64,000 nucleotides of DNA, taken from JAJFFW01 sp038534195 (GTDB taxonomy: Bacteria > Pseudomonadota > Alphaproteobacteria > Caulobacterales > Parvularculaceae). The translations under genes and the position numbers were made by a program. The notes beneath the pieces are model-generated. The model saw nothing but the letters and a program-made list of their open reading frames with translations, was not told the DNA's origin and did no database searches. The stretch covers positions 66,943-130,942 of the forward strand of contig JBCAXE010000002.1 in the NCBI GenBank assembly GCA_038534195.1, written 5' to 3'. The first letter of the stretch is position 1; every line of letters begins with the position of its first letter. Shown piece by piece: positions 7,942 through 16,630 of the stretch.

Positions 7942-9759
7942 ATGTTCCAGACTTATGAGCCCGTTTCCGACAAGAGTTTTGCCGGCAAACACCTGCCGCT
8001 CTTGCGCGCGCAGCTTGCAAAACTGAAGCTCGACGGTTTCGTCGTTCCCCATGACGACGAGTATCAGAACGAATATATCCCCGATTACGCCGAACGGCTG
8101 ATGTGGGTGTCCGGGTTTTCCGGCTCCGCCGGGGCCGCGCTGGTCTTTCAGGACAGCGCCGTCATCTTCACCGACGGGCGCTACACACTGCAGGTGCGCC
8201 AACAGGTGGACGCCGCGCATTTCGAATTCGAAGACATCACCGAGACGACGCCCTCGGACTGGCTCACTGCAAAGGCGAAGAAAGGCGCGCGCATCGGCTA
8301 CGATCCGATGCTGCACCCCACATCGGGAGTCGCCAAACTGGAGGCAGCTGCAAAAAAAGCCGGGTTTGAGCTCGTCGCTGTCGAGCAGAACCCCATCGAT
8401 ACTGCGTGGACGGATCAACCAGCGATTCCGTCGACGCCCGTCAACCCCCATGATTTGAAGTTCGCGGGAAAGGCGTCAGCGGAAAAACGCAATGAAATCG
8501 CCACGCAATTGAAAGAAGCCGGCGCCGACGCGGTTCTAATCACGGCGCCGCCCTCCGTCGCCTGGCTCTTTAATATTCGCGGCGGCGATGTGGCGCGCAC
8601 GCCCCTGCCCCTCGGCCGCGCGATCGTCAATCTGGATGGGACCGCGGAGTTATTCCTCGCGCCGGAGAAAACCGACAACGCCTTGCCGGAATTCCTCGGC
8701 GACGCGGTCGACCTGCGACCCGAGTCCGGCGTCGCGGAGCGTCTCGAAAAGCTGGGCCGCGAAGGCAAGAAAGTCGCTATTGATCCGGCCTTGACGCCGT
8801 CGAAATATGTTCAGGAATTGAAAGATGCCGGCGCCGCCGTCGTCGAGATGACCGACCCGTGCGCGCTGCCCCGCGCCTGTAAGAACGCGACTGAACAACA
8901 GGGCGCGCGCGAGGCCCACATTCGCGACGGCGCCGCGGTCACGCAGTTTCTCTATTGGATCGCGACAGAAGCGCAGGGCGGCGATATCGACGAAATCACG
9001 GCGGCCAAGAAACTTGAAGAATTTCGGCGCGCCAGCGACCTCCTCGCCGACATCAGTTTTGATTCCATTTCCGCCGCAGGCGCCAATGGCGCCATTTGTC
9101 ACTATAAGGTCAGCACCGAGACGAACCACCCGCTGGAGCCTGGCTCTCTTTATCTCATTGACTCCGGCGGCCAGTATCCCGACGGCACGACGGATATTAC
9201 GCGCACCGCGCCGATCGGGTCTGCGACCAACGAAATGCGCGACCGCTTCACCCGCGTGCTCAAAGGGCACATCGCACTGGCGACCATGAAGTTTCCGGCC
9301 GGCACCACCGGCCACCAGTTGGACGCGATTGCGCGCAAACCGCTCTGGGATGTGGGGCTCGATTACGACCATGGCACCGGCCACGGCGTCGGCAGCTTTC
9401 TCGGCGTTCATGAAGGCCCGCAACGCATCGCCAAAGCGCTCAATGAACAGGAGCTAAAGCCGGGGATGATCCTTTCCAATGAACCCGGTTTCTACAAAGC
9501 CGGCGAATTCGGTATCAGGATCGAGAATTTGATCATCGTCACCAAGCCTGAACCCATCGACGGCGGTGAGCGGGAGATGATGGGTTTTGAAACCATCACC
9601 CTTGCGCCCATCAGCCTCGATCTGGTGACCGCAGCGCTCCTCACCGAGGCTGAACGCCACTGGTTGAACAAATACCATGCGCGCGTGCGCCAGATTCTGA
9701 CGCCGCTCCTGCCGGACGGCGCCGCGGCGTGGCTCGCTCAGGAAACAAAGTCGATTTAA
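7942..9759 (+). CDS. Xaa-Pro aminopeptidase (aminopeptidase P, M24B)
   Basis: A 605-residue cytosolic metallopeptidase that releases N-terminal residues preceding proline. It has the long three-domain architecture: two creatinase-like N-terminal domains (about 1-140 and 160-320), then the pita-bread catalytic domain (about 330-540) and a C-terminal extension. The dinuclear metal ligands are visible: Asp in LIDSGGQY and in DGTTDITRT, His in GTGHGVGSFLGVHEG, Glu in SNEPGFY and Glu in GIRIENL. The ATG has AAAAAGGCGCCG upstream. It is monocistronic by spacing and is followed by a palindromic repeat and a hairpin at 9763-9858 that separate it from the convergent methyltransferase gene. Confidence 0.95.
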   Translation: MFQTYEPVSDKSFAGKHLPLLRAQLAKLKLDGFVVPHDDEYQNEYIPDYAERLMWVSGFSGSAGAALVFQDSAVIFTDGRYTLQVRQQVDAAHFEFEDITETTPSDWLTAKAKKGARIGYDPMLHPTSGVAKLEAAAKKAGFELVAVEQNPIDTAWTDQPAIPSTPVNPHDLKFAGKASAEKRNEIATQLKEAGADAVLITAPPSVAWLFNIRGGDVARTPLPLGRAIVNLDGTAELFLAPEKTDNALPEFLGDAVDLRPESGVAERLEKLGREGKKVAIDPALTPSKYVQELKDAGAAVVEMTDPCALPRACKNATEQQGAREAHIRDGAAVTQFLYWIATEAQGGDIDEITAAKKLEEFRRASDLLADISFDSISAAGANGAICHYKVSTETNHPLEPGSLYLIDSGGQYPDGTTDITRTAPIGSATNEMRDRFTRVLKGHIALATMKFPAGTTGHQLDAIARKPLWDVGLDYDHGTGHGVGSFLGVHEGPQRIAKALNEQELKPGMILSNEPGFYKAGEFGIRIENLIIVTKPEPIDGGEREMMGFETITLAPISLDLVTAALLTEAERHWLNKYHARVRQILTPLLPDGAAAWLAQETKSI

Positions 9760-9762
9760 GCG

Positions 9763-9820
9763 CCGGGCGAAAAAGTGTAATCCGGTTTTTCGCATAGTCC
9801 CGCGCGCACTCAAAAACGTA
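9763..9820. repeat. Dispersed palindromic repeat, copy 1
   Basis: About 56 bases beginning CCGGGCGAAAAAGT and including TCCGGTTTTTCGC. A second copy lies at 46115-46170 with roughly 80% identity by eye. GCGAAAAA pairs with TTTTTCGC, so the core can fold as a hairpin. Similar gaaaaaccGGaTTc..cTTTTtcgc palindromes are a familiar intergenic repeat type in alphaproteobacteria. Confidence 0.7.
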
Positions 9821-9858
9821 GATTATCGGGCGTTTCAAATTGAACGCTCGATAATCTA
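9819..9858. terminator. Bidirectional hairpin between convergent genes
   Basis: Inverted repeat AGATTATCGGGCGTT / AACGCTCGATAATCT with a short loop, located between the aminopeptidase P stop and the methyltransferase stop (its last bases overlap the methyltransferase stop codon). Its position at a convergent 3' junction suggests a shared terminator or mRNA end structure. No long T-run is present. Confidence 0.5.
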
Positions 9859-10617
9859 AGCGCGCGTCCCGATAGCGCCGATGATCGGGAAACCAATCGC
9901 GACCGTCTCCATCAGCGTTTCAATTTCAGCGGTGAGGCGCTCGATATAAGTGTCGACCCCGCCTTCATGATCGCGCGCATAGGCTGAGCCGAAAGACGTC
10001 GTCGCCATGAGGCAAGCAGCGTCGCGCGGCGTATAATCTTTGCGCATCACGATCTCATAGGGCCGCACCGACGCAAAAGCGCCCGACCGCTCAAGGATCG
10101 GCGGATAGTCATAATTCTCCAGGAGACGACGGTCCTTATAGGGCGTCCATTTTTCCTGCTCCGCTGCTTCCATCGGCTTCATCGCTTCTGGATAATCAAA
10201 CGTTCCGTAGGCGAAGGGAAAGAATATGCCGCCCGGTTTCAACCATCGTGCAGCCGCTTCACATATTCCCGCCTGATCCATCCAATGGAAGGCCGTCGCT
10301 GAAATGATGGCGTTAAAGCTGTTGTCTGAAAAATCCGCCGCTTCGGCCGCTTCGTTCACCACAGTGACATTGCCGGGGAAATTTCCCTCAGCCGTCAGCC
10401 GCGCATCCGGCTCAACCGCGATCACGGCATCGAAACGCGCGGCGAGCGGCCCCGTCGCCTGCCCCGACCCGGCGCCAAGGTCCAGCGCCGACGCCCGGCC
10501 AGGCGCGGCGTTCAGAATGGTATCGAAAATCTCATCCGGATAGCCACGCCGCGCATGCGCATATCCCGCGGCGCTTAATCCAAAACTCGTCGCGCTATCC
10601 GTTTTTGATTCGCTCAA
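9856..10617 (-). CDS. Class I SAM-dependent methyltransferase
   Basis: A 253-residue methyltransferase of the ubiE/UPF-type small-molecule class. Motif I is ALDLGAGSGQATGPLA near residues 40-55, the acidic VEPDARL follows, then the motif II/III region AIISATAFHWMD and the post-motif WLKPGGIFFPF. The substrate is unknown. The chosen start is a TTG at 10617 that overlaps the end of ligA by 23 bases. It is preceded six bases upstream by GGAGGAGG, an excellent ribosome-binding site, and no ATG fits the conserved N-terminus. It is thus translationally linked to ligA at the tail of the dcw-recN-ligA run, though the reaction need not be related to DNA repair. Confidence 0.88.
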   Translation of the reverse strand: MSESKTDSATSFGLSAAGYAHARRGYPDEIFDTILNAAPGRASALDLGAGSGQATGPLAARFDAVIAVEPDARLTAEGNFPGNVTVVNEAAEAADFSDNSFNAIISATAFHWMDQAGICEAAARWLKPGGIFFPFAYGTFDYPEAMKPMEAAEQEKWTPYKDRRLLENYDYPPILERSGAFASVRPYEIVMRKDYTPRDAACLMATTSFGSAYARDHEGGVDTYIERLTAEIETLMETVAIGFPIIGAIGTRA

Positions 10618-12772
10618 GCCACGCCTCCTCCGATAACACTTCGACGCCCAACCCCTCGGCCTTCTTTAACTTCGACCCTGCGCCGAGGCCCGCCACCAGG
10701 ATGTCGGTTTTACTTGAGACGGACCCGGCGACTTTAGCGCCAAGACCTTGCGCGCGCGCCTTCGCTTCGTCGCGCGTCATTTGCTCAAGTTTGCCCGTGA
10801 AGACAACAGTCTTGCCGGAGACCGGACTGTCGCTTGCGGCGGCGGCCATTTCCTGGGGCGTCACTTGATCGCGCAGGCGCGCCACGGCCTCGGCGTTGTG
10901 CTCCTCGGCGAAAAACTCGATCACCCCTTGCGCCACAAGCGCGCCGACGCCGTCGATAGCGAGCATCTCGTCATAGGCCGCGCTTTGCCTATTCGCAGCG
11001 GCGTGAGCGGCATTTTCAAACGCCTCAAACGAACCATAAGCGCTCGCGAACAAGCGCGCATTCGTCTCACCAATATGACGAATACCGAGCGCGTTGATGA
11101 ACCGGTTCAAAGAAATCGATCGTCGCTCATTGATCGATTGAAAGAGGTTTTGAACCGATTTTGTATTGGTCGGCTGGCGTTCGCCGTTATTGAGCGCCGG
11201 CTCGCCGTCCTTTTTCAATTTGTAGGTATAAAGATCGATAGCGCCCTGTTCCTGACGCGCTTCCATGGTGAATATATCCGCAGGCTCGCGCACGATCCCC
11301 TGCTCAAAGAAGGCCTCAATCTGCTTTGAGCCCAATCCGTCAATGTCGAACGCGGCGCGCGAGACAAAGTGTTTTAGCCGCTCAACCGCTTGCGCGGCGC
11401 AAATAAGGCCGCCGGTGCAGCGGCGCACCACATCTTCCTTTCCGGTCTTTTCATTGATTTCATTAACCGCGTGGCTGTCGCATATGGGACATCGCTCAGG
11501 AAATTTATATTTGCGCGCGCCCTTCTTTCGCTTGTCCTTGATGACTTCGGTAACCTGGGGGATGACGTCGCCCGCCCGCTGGATCACGACCGTATCGCCG
11601 ATGCGGATATCCTTGCGCTCAATTTCATCGGCATTGTGCAAGGTGGCGTTCGAGACGACGACGCCGCCGACGGTAACGGGCGTCAGGCGCGCGACCGGCG
11701 TCAGCGCTCCGGTCCGGCCCACCTGAATATCAATCGCCTCCAGAACAGTGACTGCTTTTTCCGCCGGGAATTTGTGCGCGACCGCCCAGCGCGGCGCCTT
11801 GGAAACGAAGCCCAGCCGCTCCTGGTAGTCGAGCCGATCGACCTTATAGACCACGCCGTCAATATCATAAGGCAAGGTGGCGCGGCTCTCTTCAATGAGG
11901 CGATAGTGCGCGATCAGGCCGTCCACATCATTGAACCGTTCCGTAAGCGGATTGACTTCGAAGTCCCACTTTTGATACTGCATGATCGCATCATATTGCG
12001 TCTCGGCGAAGTTATCGCTGACATCGCCCCAGGCGTAGGCGAAAAACTTTAGTGGCCGCGACGCCGTGATCGCGGGGTCCAGTTGCCGTAACGAGCCCGC
12101 AGCCGCATTGCGCGGATTGGCGAATACTTCCGGTTCCTTGCCCGCCTCTTCTGCTTCCCGCGTCAGGCGCTGATTGAGCGCTGCAAAGTCTTCGCCCGAC
12201 ATGAAGACCTCGCCGCGCACCTCCAGCACCGCCGGGGCGCCTTTGATCGCCGTCGGAACGTCGCTGATGGTCAGAACGTTTGCGGTGACGTTTTCGCCGA
12301 CACGGCCGTTGCCGCGCGTCGCCGCGGTGACGAGTTGGCCGTTTTCGTACCGCAAACTGAGGGAGGCGCCGTCGATCTTCGGTTCCGCCGTGAAAGCGAC
12401 CGCGTCCTCCGCCTCAAGCCCAAGAAACTTGCGCACGCGCGCAACGAAATCCGATACATCGTCGTCGGAGAAAGCGTTGTCCAGCGACAACATCGCCTTG
12501 GCGTGCGTGACTTTTTCAAATTTCGGCGACGGCGGCGCGCCGACGAGGAGGCTCGGGCTATCGTCGCGCTTTAGTTTGGGAAACTCGCGCTCAATCAAAA
12601 GGTTGCGCCGCATTTCAGCATCGAAGGCCGCGTCGGACATGATCGGCGCATCATCGCTGTGATAGGCTGTGTTGGCGCGCGTCAATAAATCAGCGAGCCG
12701 GGCAAGCTCCGCGGCGGCCTGGTCCGCGGTCAGCTTTTTGACAGGGATGGAAGCGGTCGCAGCGGCGCTCAT
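10595..12772 (-). CDS. ligA: NAD-dependent DNA ligase
   Basis: Seals nicks during replication and repair using NAD+. The 725-residue protein has the full LigA set. The Ia domain comes first; the adenylation domain follows with the nucleophilic Lys132 in EPKIDGASLSLRYENG. The OB fold is around residues 330-410 (VGRTGALTPVARLTPV), then a four-cysteine zinc finger (CPIC...C...C). Helix-hairpin-helix repeats run through about residue 620 (NALGIRHIGE), and a C-terminal BRCT domain covers about 650-725 (GKTVVFTGKLEQMTRDEA). It starts with an ATGA overlap on the recN stop and is followed by an overlapping methyltransferase gene. The downstream dcw-bamD-recN-ligA order recurs in several alphaproteobacteria. 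Confidence 0.98.
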   Translation of the reverse strand: MSAAATASIPVKKLTADQAAAELARLADLLTRANTAYHSDDAPIMSDAAFDAEMRRNLLIEREFPKLKRDDSPSLLVGAPPSPKFEKVTHAKAMLSLDNAFSDDDVSDFVARVRKFLGLEAEDAVAFTAEPKIDGASLSLRYENGQLVTAATRGNGRVGENVTANVLTISDVPTAIKGAPAVLEVRGEVFMSGEDFAALNQRLTREAEEAGKEPEVFANPRNAAAGSLRQLDPAITASRPLKFFAYAWGDVSDNFAETQYDAIMQYQKWDFEVNPLTERFNDVDGLIAHYRLIEESRATLPYDIDGVVYKVDRLDYQERLGFVSKAPRWAVAHKFPAEKAVTVLEAIDIQVGRTGALTPVARLTPVTVGGVVVSNATLHNADEIERKDIRIGDTVVIQRAGDVIPQVTEVIKDKRKKGARKYKFPERCPICDSHAVNEINEKTGKEDVVRRCTGGLICAAQAVERLKHFVSRAAFDIDGLGSKQIEAFFEQGIVREPADIFTMEARQEQGAIDLYTYKLKKDGEPALNNGERQPTNTKSVQNLFQSINERRSISLNRFINALGIRHIGETNARLFASAYGSFEAFENAAHAAANRQSAAYDEMLAIDGVGALVAQGVIEFFAEEHNAEAVARLRDQVTPQEMAAAASDSPVSGKTVVFTGKLEQMTRDEAKARAQGLGAKVAGSVSSKTDILVAGLGAGSKLKKAEGLGVEVLSEEAWLERIKNG

Positions 12773-14472
12773 GCGGACTTGCGCCGTCTCGCCGGCGCCG
12801 GCGTTTCTTGCGCCACGAGGGAGCGCGCCGCCGCGCGCGCTTCATCGGTGACGGTTGCGCCGGAGAGCATGCGCGCCACTTCTTCGATGCGCTCATCGGG
12901 CGACAGAACCGTCACGGCCGTCGATGTGGACTGTTTCGATTGGGTCTTTTCAATGCGCCAGTGCCAGTCAGCGCGCGCCGCCACTTGCGGGCTGTGCGTT
13001 ACGACGAGGACTTGCGCATCGCGGGCAAGACGCGCAAGGCGCTCACCGACCGCATCCGCCACGGCGCCGCCGACGCCCGCATCAACCTCATCGAAAATAA
13101 TCACCGTACGGCTTTCCTTCGCCGCAAGCGCCGCCTTCATCGCCAATACGAAGCGCGAAAGCTCGCCGCCCGAGGCGATTGTCTTTAACGGCCCGGCGGG
13201 CGCGCCGGGATTGGTGGCCACCATGAACTCTACCTGATCGACACCGTCCTGCATCGGGCGGTCGGCGTTCGCTTCGATCTGTGTGGCGAATTGCGCCTTG
13301 CCAAGCTTCAACGGCGCGAGTTCTTTCATGACCGCCGCGTCAAGCTTTTCGGCGGCCTTTGCCCGCGCCGCCGAAAGCCGGTTTGCGGCCTTTTGATACG
13401 CCGATTGCGCTTTGGCGCACGCCGCCTCAAGGGCGCTGAATCCCGCCTCGCCTTCTTCCAGCGCTTCGAGCGCGTCAACCGCCTGCGAGAAGAAGGCCGG
13501 TAATTTGTCTGCGCTGACGCCATGTTTGCGGGCCATGGCGCGCAGCGCGAAGAGACGCTCCTCAACGGTTTCAAGTTCATCCGGCGACGCGCCAAGCGCC
13601 CGCGCCGCATCCTCTACCGCGCTGTGCGCCTCCATCACTTCCGAAAGCGCCGCCTCGAGCTTTTCGACCGCCGCCTTCAACGGGTTTTCCTGATCGGGAA
13701 ACGCCGCGCTCGCGCGCGCCAACCGCCGCGCGCTGCCGGCGAGTTTTTCTTCAAGTCCGCCCTCTGATAAAAGCGCCGCCGCGCCCGCGAGATCCTCGCT
13801 AACCTTTTCCGCCGCGATTAGGTCGCTGCGCCGCGCGGCAAGCGCTTCCTCCTCGCCCGCTTCCGGGTTTATTCTCGCCAACTCCTCCGTCACGTGACGA
13901 AGATAGTCGGCTTCAGACAACGCCTTGTCGCGCTGGGCGCGCTTCTCGCTGAGCGTTTCCTCTGCGTTGCGCCATTCACGCCAGACCCGTCCAAGCGCAG
14001 CCACATCATCAGTAAGCCCACCAAATTCATCGAGCAGATGGCGATGGGTCGCGGCGGTAAGAAACCCCTGCCCGTCATGCTGGCCATGCATTTCTAGAAG
14101 CGCGCCGCCGACTTTTTTCAAGAGCGCGATGCTTACCGGCTGGTCGTTCACGAAGGCGCGGCTTTTGCCTGCGCGCGTTAAAACGCGCCGCAAGATAATC
14201 TGGTCATCGTCAACGGTGAGACCGTTTTCATCAAGCAGCGGCCAAATGGGATGCGCCGGGCCCGGCTCGAATGTTGCGGACACCGCGCCGCGCTCCGCCC
14301 CCTGACGGATCGAGCCGCGCTCGGAACGCCCGCCGATCGCCAGTCCCAACGCATCAAGAAGGATAGACTTGCCGGCGCCGGTCTCGCCGGTGAGCGCCGT
14401 CAGCCCCGTGGAGAGCGGCAGCGACACCTGCTCGATCAGCACAAAATCCTGAATGTGTAAGGCGGTGAGCAT
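12769..14472 (-). CDS. recN: DNA repair protein RecN (SMC-like ATPase)
   Basis: A 567-residue SMC-family ATPase that acts early in recombinational repair of double-strand breaks. The Walker A GETGAGKSILLDALGL is near residues 29-44. Long charged helices suited to a short coiled coil occupy about 160-400. The ABC signature (ASGGELSRFVLAMK) lies near 430 and the Walker B (VIIFDEVDAGVGG) near 460, followed by the H-loop region VLVVTHSPQVAARAD. All catalytic elements are intact. The gene is 101 bases after bamD and its last four bases overlap the ligA start. No LexA-type box was recognised in the short upstream gap. Confidence 0.97.
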   Translation of the reverse strand: MLTALHIQDFVLIEQVSLPLSTGLTALTGETGAGKSILLDALGLAIGGRSERGSIRQGAERGAVSATFEPGPAHPIWPLLDENGLTVDDDQIILRRVLTRAGKSRAFVNDQPVSIALLKKVGGALLEMHGQHDGQGFLTAATHRHLLDEFGGLTDDVAALGRVWREWRNAEETLSEKRAQRDKALSEADYLRHVTEELARINPEAGEEEALAARRSDLIAAEKVSEDLAGAAALLSEGGLEEKLAGSARRLARASAAFPDQENPLKAAVEKLEAALSEVMEAHSAVEDAARALGASPDELETVEERLFALRAMARKHGVSADKLPAFFSQAVDALEALEEGEAGFSALEAACAKAQSAYQKAANRLSAARAKAAEKLDAAVMKELAPLKLGKAQFATQIEANADRPMQDGVDQVEFMVATNPGAPAGPLKTIASGGELSRFVLAMKAALAAKESRTVIIFDEVDAGVGGAVADAVGERLARLARDAQVLVVTHSPQVAARADWHWRIEKTQSKQSTSTAVTVLSPDERIEEVARMLSGATVTDEARAAARSLVAQETPAPARRRKSA

Positions 14473-14547
14473 TAATCAGACGACAAGTTTGAACGGGCGT
14501 GCAACGCCCAAAAGACGCCGCTAGCCTTAGCCTATTCGCCTGGATTG

Positions 14548-14575
14548 TAAAAGAACGCGGGCGTCTTTAACGCCT
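14548..14575 (-). terminator. Weak hairpin after bamD
   Basis: On the minus strand GGCGT / ACGCC form a short stem immediately after the bamD stop, with a later TTCTTTT tract. It may attenuate read-through into recN. The stem is short, so this is tentative. Confidence 0.25.
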
Positions 14576-15458
14576 AAAGCGGCGGCTCTAAAACATCGTC
14601 GTCCGAAGGCTCTACCGCCGCGTTTTCGGTCTTTTTTACCGCTGGCGGCAGCACCTTTTGCTTGGCGTCCACCAATTGCCATTTCTCAACGAGGTCATTT
14701 CGTTTCAAGGCCGCGTAAGTGTCTTCATACCAGCGCGTCCCGGGATAATTGTACCCGAGCACTGCCGCCGCCGCGCGCGCCTCCGATTCAACGCCAATCT
14801 CAAGGTAGGACTCCACGAGCCGATGCAATGCTTCGGGCACATGGGTCGTTGTCTGATAGTTGTTGATCACAAACTTGAAGCGGTTGATCGCCGCGATGTG
14901 TTTGTTCTGGCGCGCGTAAAAACGGCCCACATACATTTCTTTCCCGGCGAGATGGTCGAATGTCAGGTCGAGCTTCAACCGTGCGTCGCGTGCATATTCG
15001 GTGGCCGGATAGCGACGAATGACATCATTCAACGAGGCGACAGCGTTATTGGTGAAATCCTGATCGCGGCCCACGTCGCGAATTTGTTCGTAGTAAGACA
15101 TCGCCTTCAAATAATACGCATACGGCGCGTCTTTGTTCCCCGGATGCAGCGCGATAAACTGGTCGACCGATTGCACCGTCTTTTCATATTCATTGTCTTG
15201 ATAATAAGCGAACGCCTTCATCAGCATCGCGCGGCGCGCCCACGCCGAATAGGGGTGCTGGCGCTCGACCTCTTCGAAGAACGCGATCGCTTCTTCAAAA
15301 CGGCGCCGTTCGAGCTTGTTCGTGGCCTCAGCGTAAAGCTGCTCCACGGGCCGCTCCACATAAGCGAATTTCTTGTTTTTCCGGCCGGTCGAAGAACAGG
15401 CCACCGCAAACAGGGCGCATGCCAGAACGAGAATTTTGAAGGGAACTGAAAACGTCAT
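14574..15458 (-). CDS. bamD: Outer membrane protein assembly factor BamD
   Basis: A lipoprotein subunit of the Bam complex that helps insert beta-barrel proteins into the outer membrane. The 294-residue product begins with a lipoprotein signal sequence (hydrophobic ILVLACALFAVAC; Cys21 is the likely lipidated residue) and continues with tetratricopeptide repeats. These include ERRRFEEAIAFFEEVERQHP, SAWARRAMLMKAFAYY and a series of A-x2-RL/YL-x-Y motifs to about residue 250. The C-terminal 40 residues are acidic and low-complexity, longer than in gammaproteobacterial BamD. It follows lpxC by 65 bases in the same direction, so the outer-membrane functions LpxC and BamD are adjacent. Confidence 0.96.
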   Translation of the reverse strand: MTFSVPFKILVLACALFAVACSSTGRKNKKFAYVERPVEQLYAEATNKLERRRFEEAIAFFEEVERQHPYSAWARRAMLMKAFAYYQDNEYEKTVQSVDQFIALHPGNKDAPYAYYLKAMSYYEQIRDVGRDQDFTNNAVASLNDVIRRYPATEYARDARLKLDLTFDHLAGKEMYVGRFYARQNKHIAAINRFKFVINNYQTTTHVPEALHRLVESYLEIGVESEARAAAAVLGYNYPGTRWYEDTYAALKRNDLVEKWQLVDAKQKVLPPAVKKTENAAVEPSDDDVLEPPL

Positions 15459-15523
15459 TTACTCTTCCTAAAGCGTTAGCGAACGCCCGCGATGCCGCAA
15501 TCTAGTCGGCTCCGGCGAACGGG

Positions 15524-16438
15524 TCAAACGCCCCCATCGGCGTGCGCTAGCACGGCAGCCTCAGGCCCGTTAGCGCGCTCACGCCGCGCGGCGGCGGCCT
15601 TCGCAAAGCGCGTATTGAGATCATGGCCCGGCTTGAAGGCCGTGATTTTGCCTGCAAGCGGCGCGCCCAACAGGTGAAGATCGCCGATGAGATCAAGCGC
15701 CTTGTGAAGCGCGAATTCGTTTGGATCGCGCAGCGGCCCGGCGTTCAAAATCCGTCCCTGATCGACGACAATGGCGTTTTCTAGGGAGCCGCCCCGGCTG
15801 AGCCCGGCCGCCTTCATGGCGTCCACATCCGCCAGCCGGCAGAAGGTGCGCGCCGGCGCCAATCGCTGACGCAACGCGCGGCGGTCCTCCAGATCAAGCG
15901 ACACCGACTGCGCGCCGATGGCGGCGTCTTCAAAGTCGATGGCCACATCGAGCCGCCGCGCGTCGGCGGGCTCAAAGCGGATATAGCGATCCTCCAGACG
16001 CGCCTCAAAGGCCGGGATCGAGACGACAGGCGCCACGGGCGCATCAAGGTCGACCGACCCCGCCGCGTCCAACGCCTCCAGAAAGGGCAGCGCGCTGCCG
16101 TCGAGGATCGGCAATTCCGGCCCGCTCACATCAATGAGGACATGATCGACGCCGCAAATCGCCAACGCCGCCATCAGGTGTTCGATGGTCGCAACGCTGG
16201 CCCCGTGAGTGTTCTGGATCGTCGTACCGAGTGTTACGGCGCTAACGGCGTCCGGGGTCGCGGGGATTGTCGCGTGATCGGGCGCTGTCCCCTTTTCGAT
16301 CAAGTCGCGGCGGCGAAAGATCACGCCGCAATCTTCCCTAGACGGATAAACCGTAACCGCCGTTTCTTCACCAGTGTGCAGGCCGACACCTGACATCGTT
16401 ACCGGTTCGGCGATCGTATTCTGCGGCCTCGCTGTCAT
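15524..16438 (-). CDS. lpxC: UDP-3-O-acyl-N-acetylglucosamine deacetylase
   Basis: LpxC catalyses the committed step of lipid A synthesis, a zinc-dependent deacetylation in the cytosol. The 304-residue product contains the first zinc ligand in ATIEHLMAALAICGVDH, the conserved VDVSGPELPILDGSALPF-like segment (here DVSGPELPILDG), and the HKALDLIGDLHLLG region with the second histidine and aspartate. I chose ATG 16438 (MTARPQNTIAE) because it is preceded by CAGGATACG and matches family N-termini. Longer forms begin with a GTG or ATG 42 or 33 bases upstream. It follows ftsZ but is separated from it by a strong terminator, so it likely has its own promoter in 16439-16580. Confidence 0.96.
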   Translation of the reverse strand: MTARPQNTIAEPVTMSGVGLHTGEETAVTVYPSREDCGVIFRRRDLIEKGTAPDHATIPATPDAVSAVTLGTTIQNTHGASVATIEHLMAALAICGVDHVLIDVSGPELPILDGSALPFLEALDAAGSVDLDAPVAPVVSIPAFEARLEDRYIRFEPADARRLDVAIDFEDAAIGAQSVSLDLEDRRALRQRLAPARTFCRLADVDAMKAAGLSRGGSLENAIVVDQGRILNAGPLRDPNEFALHKALDLIGDLHLLGAPLAGKITAFKPGHDLNTRFAKAAAARRERANGPEAAVLAHADGGV

Positions 16439-16580
16439 CGTATCCTGCGGCTTGCGCCGCCTCGCACCCATTAATCTCACCGGCGCACATTCGCCCGGAC
16501 CTGAGCCCCGCCCACATCATTCAATGGCCGGCGGCGCGTCTCAAATAAAGGTTTATTACCCGATATTGCGCCCAAAATGA

Positions 16581-16609
16581 GAAAACGCCGCGTCGCGGCG
16601 GCGTTTTCC
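16581..16609 (-). terminator. Intrinsic terminator after ftsZ
   Basis: On the minus strand AAAACGCCG and CGGCGTTTT form a GC-rich stem with an 8-9 nt loop ending in TTTTC, 22 bases past the ftsZ stop. It probably ends the dcw transcript before lpxC. Confidence 0.75.
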
Positions 16610-16630
16610 TCGCATTCCTGAATGACGACG

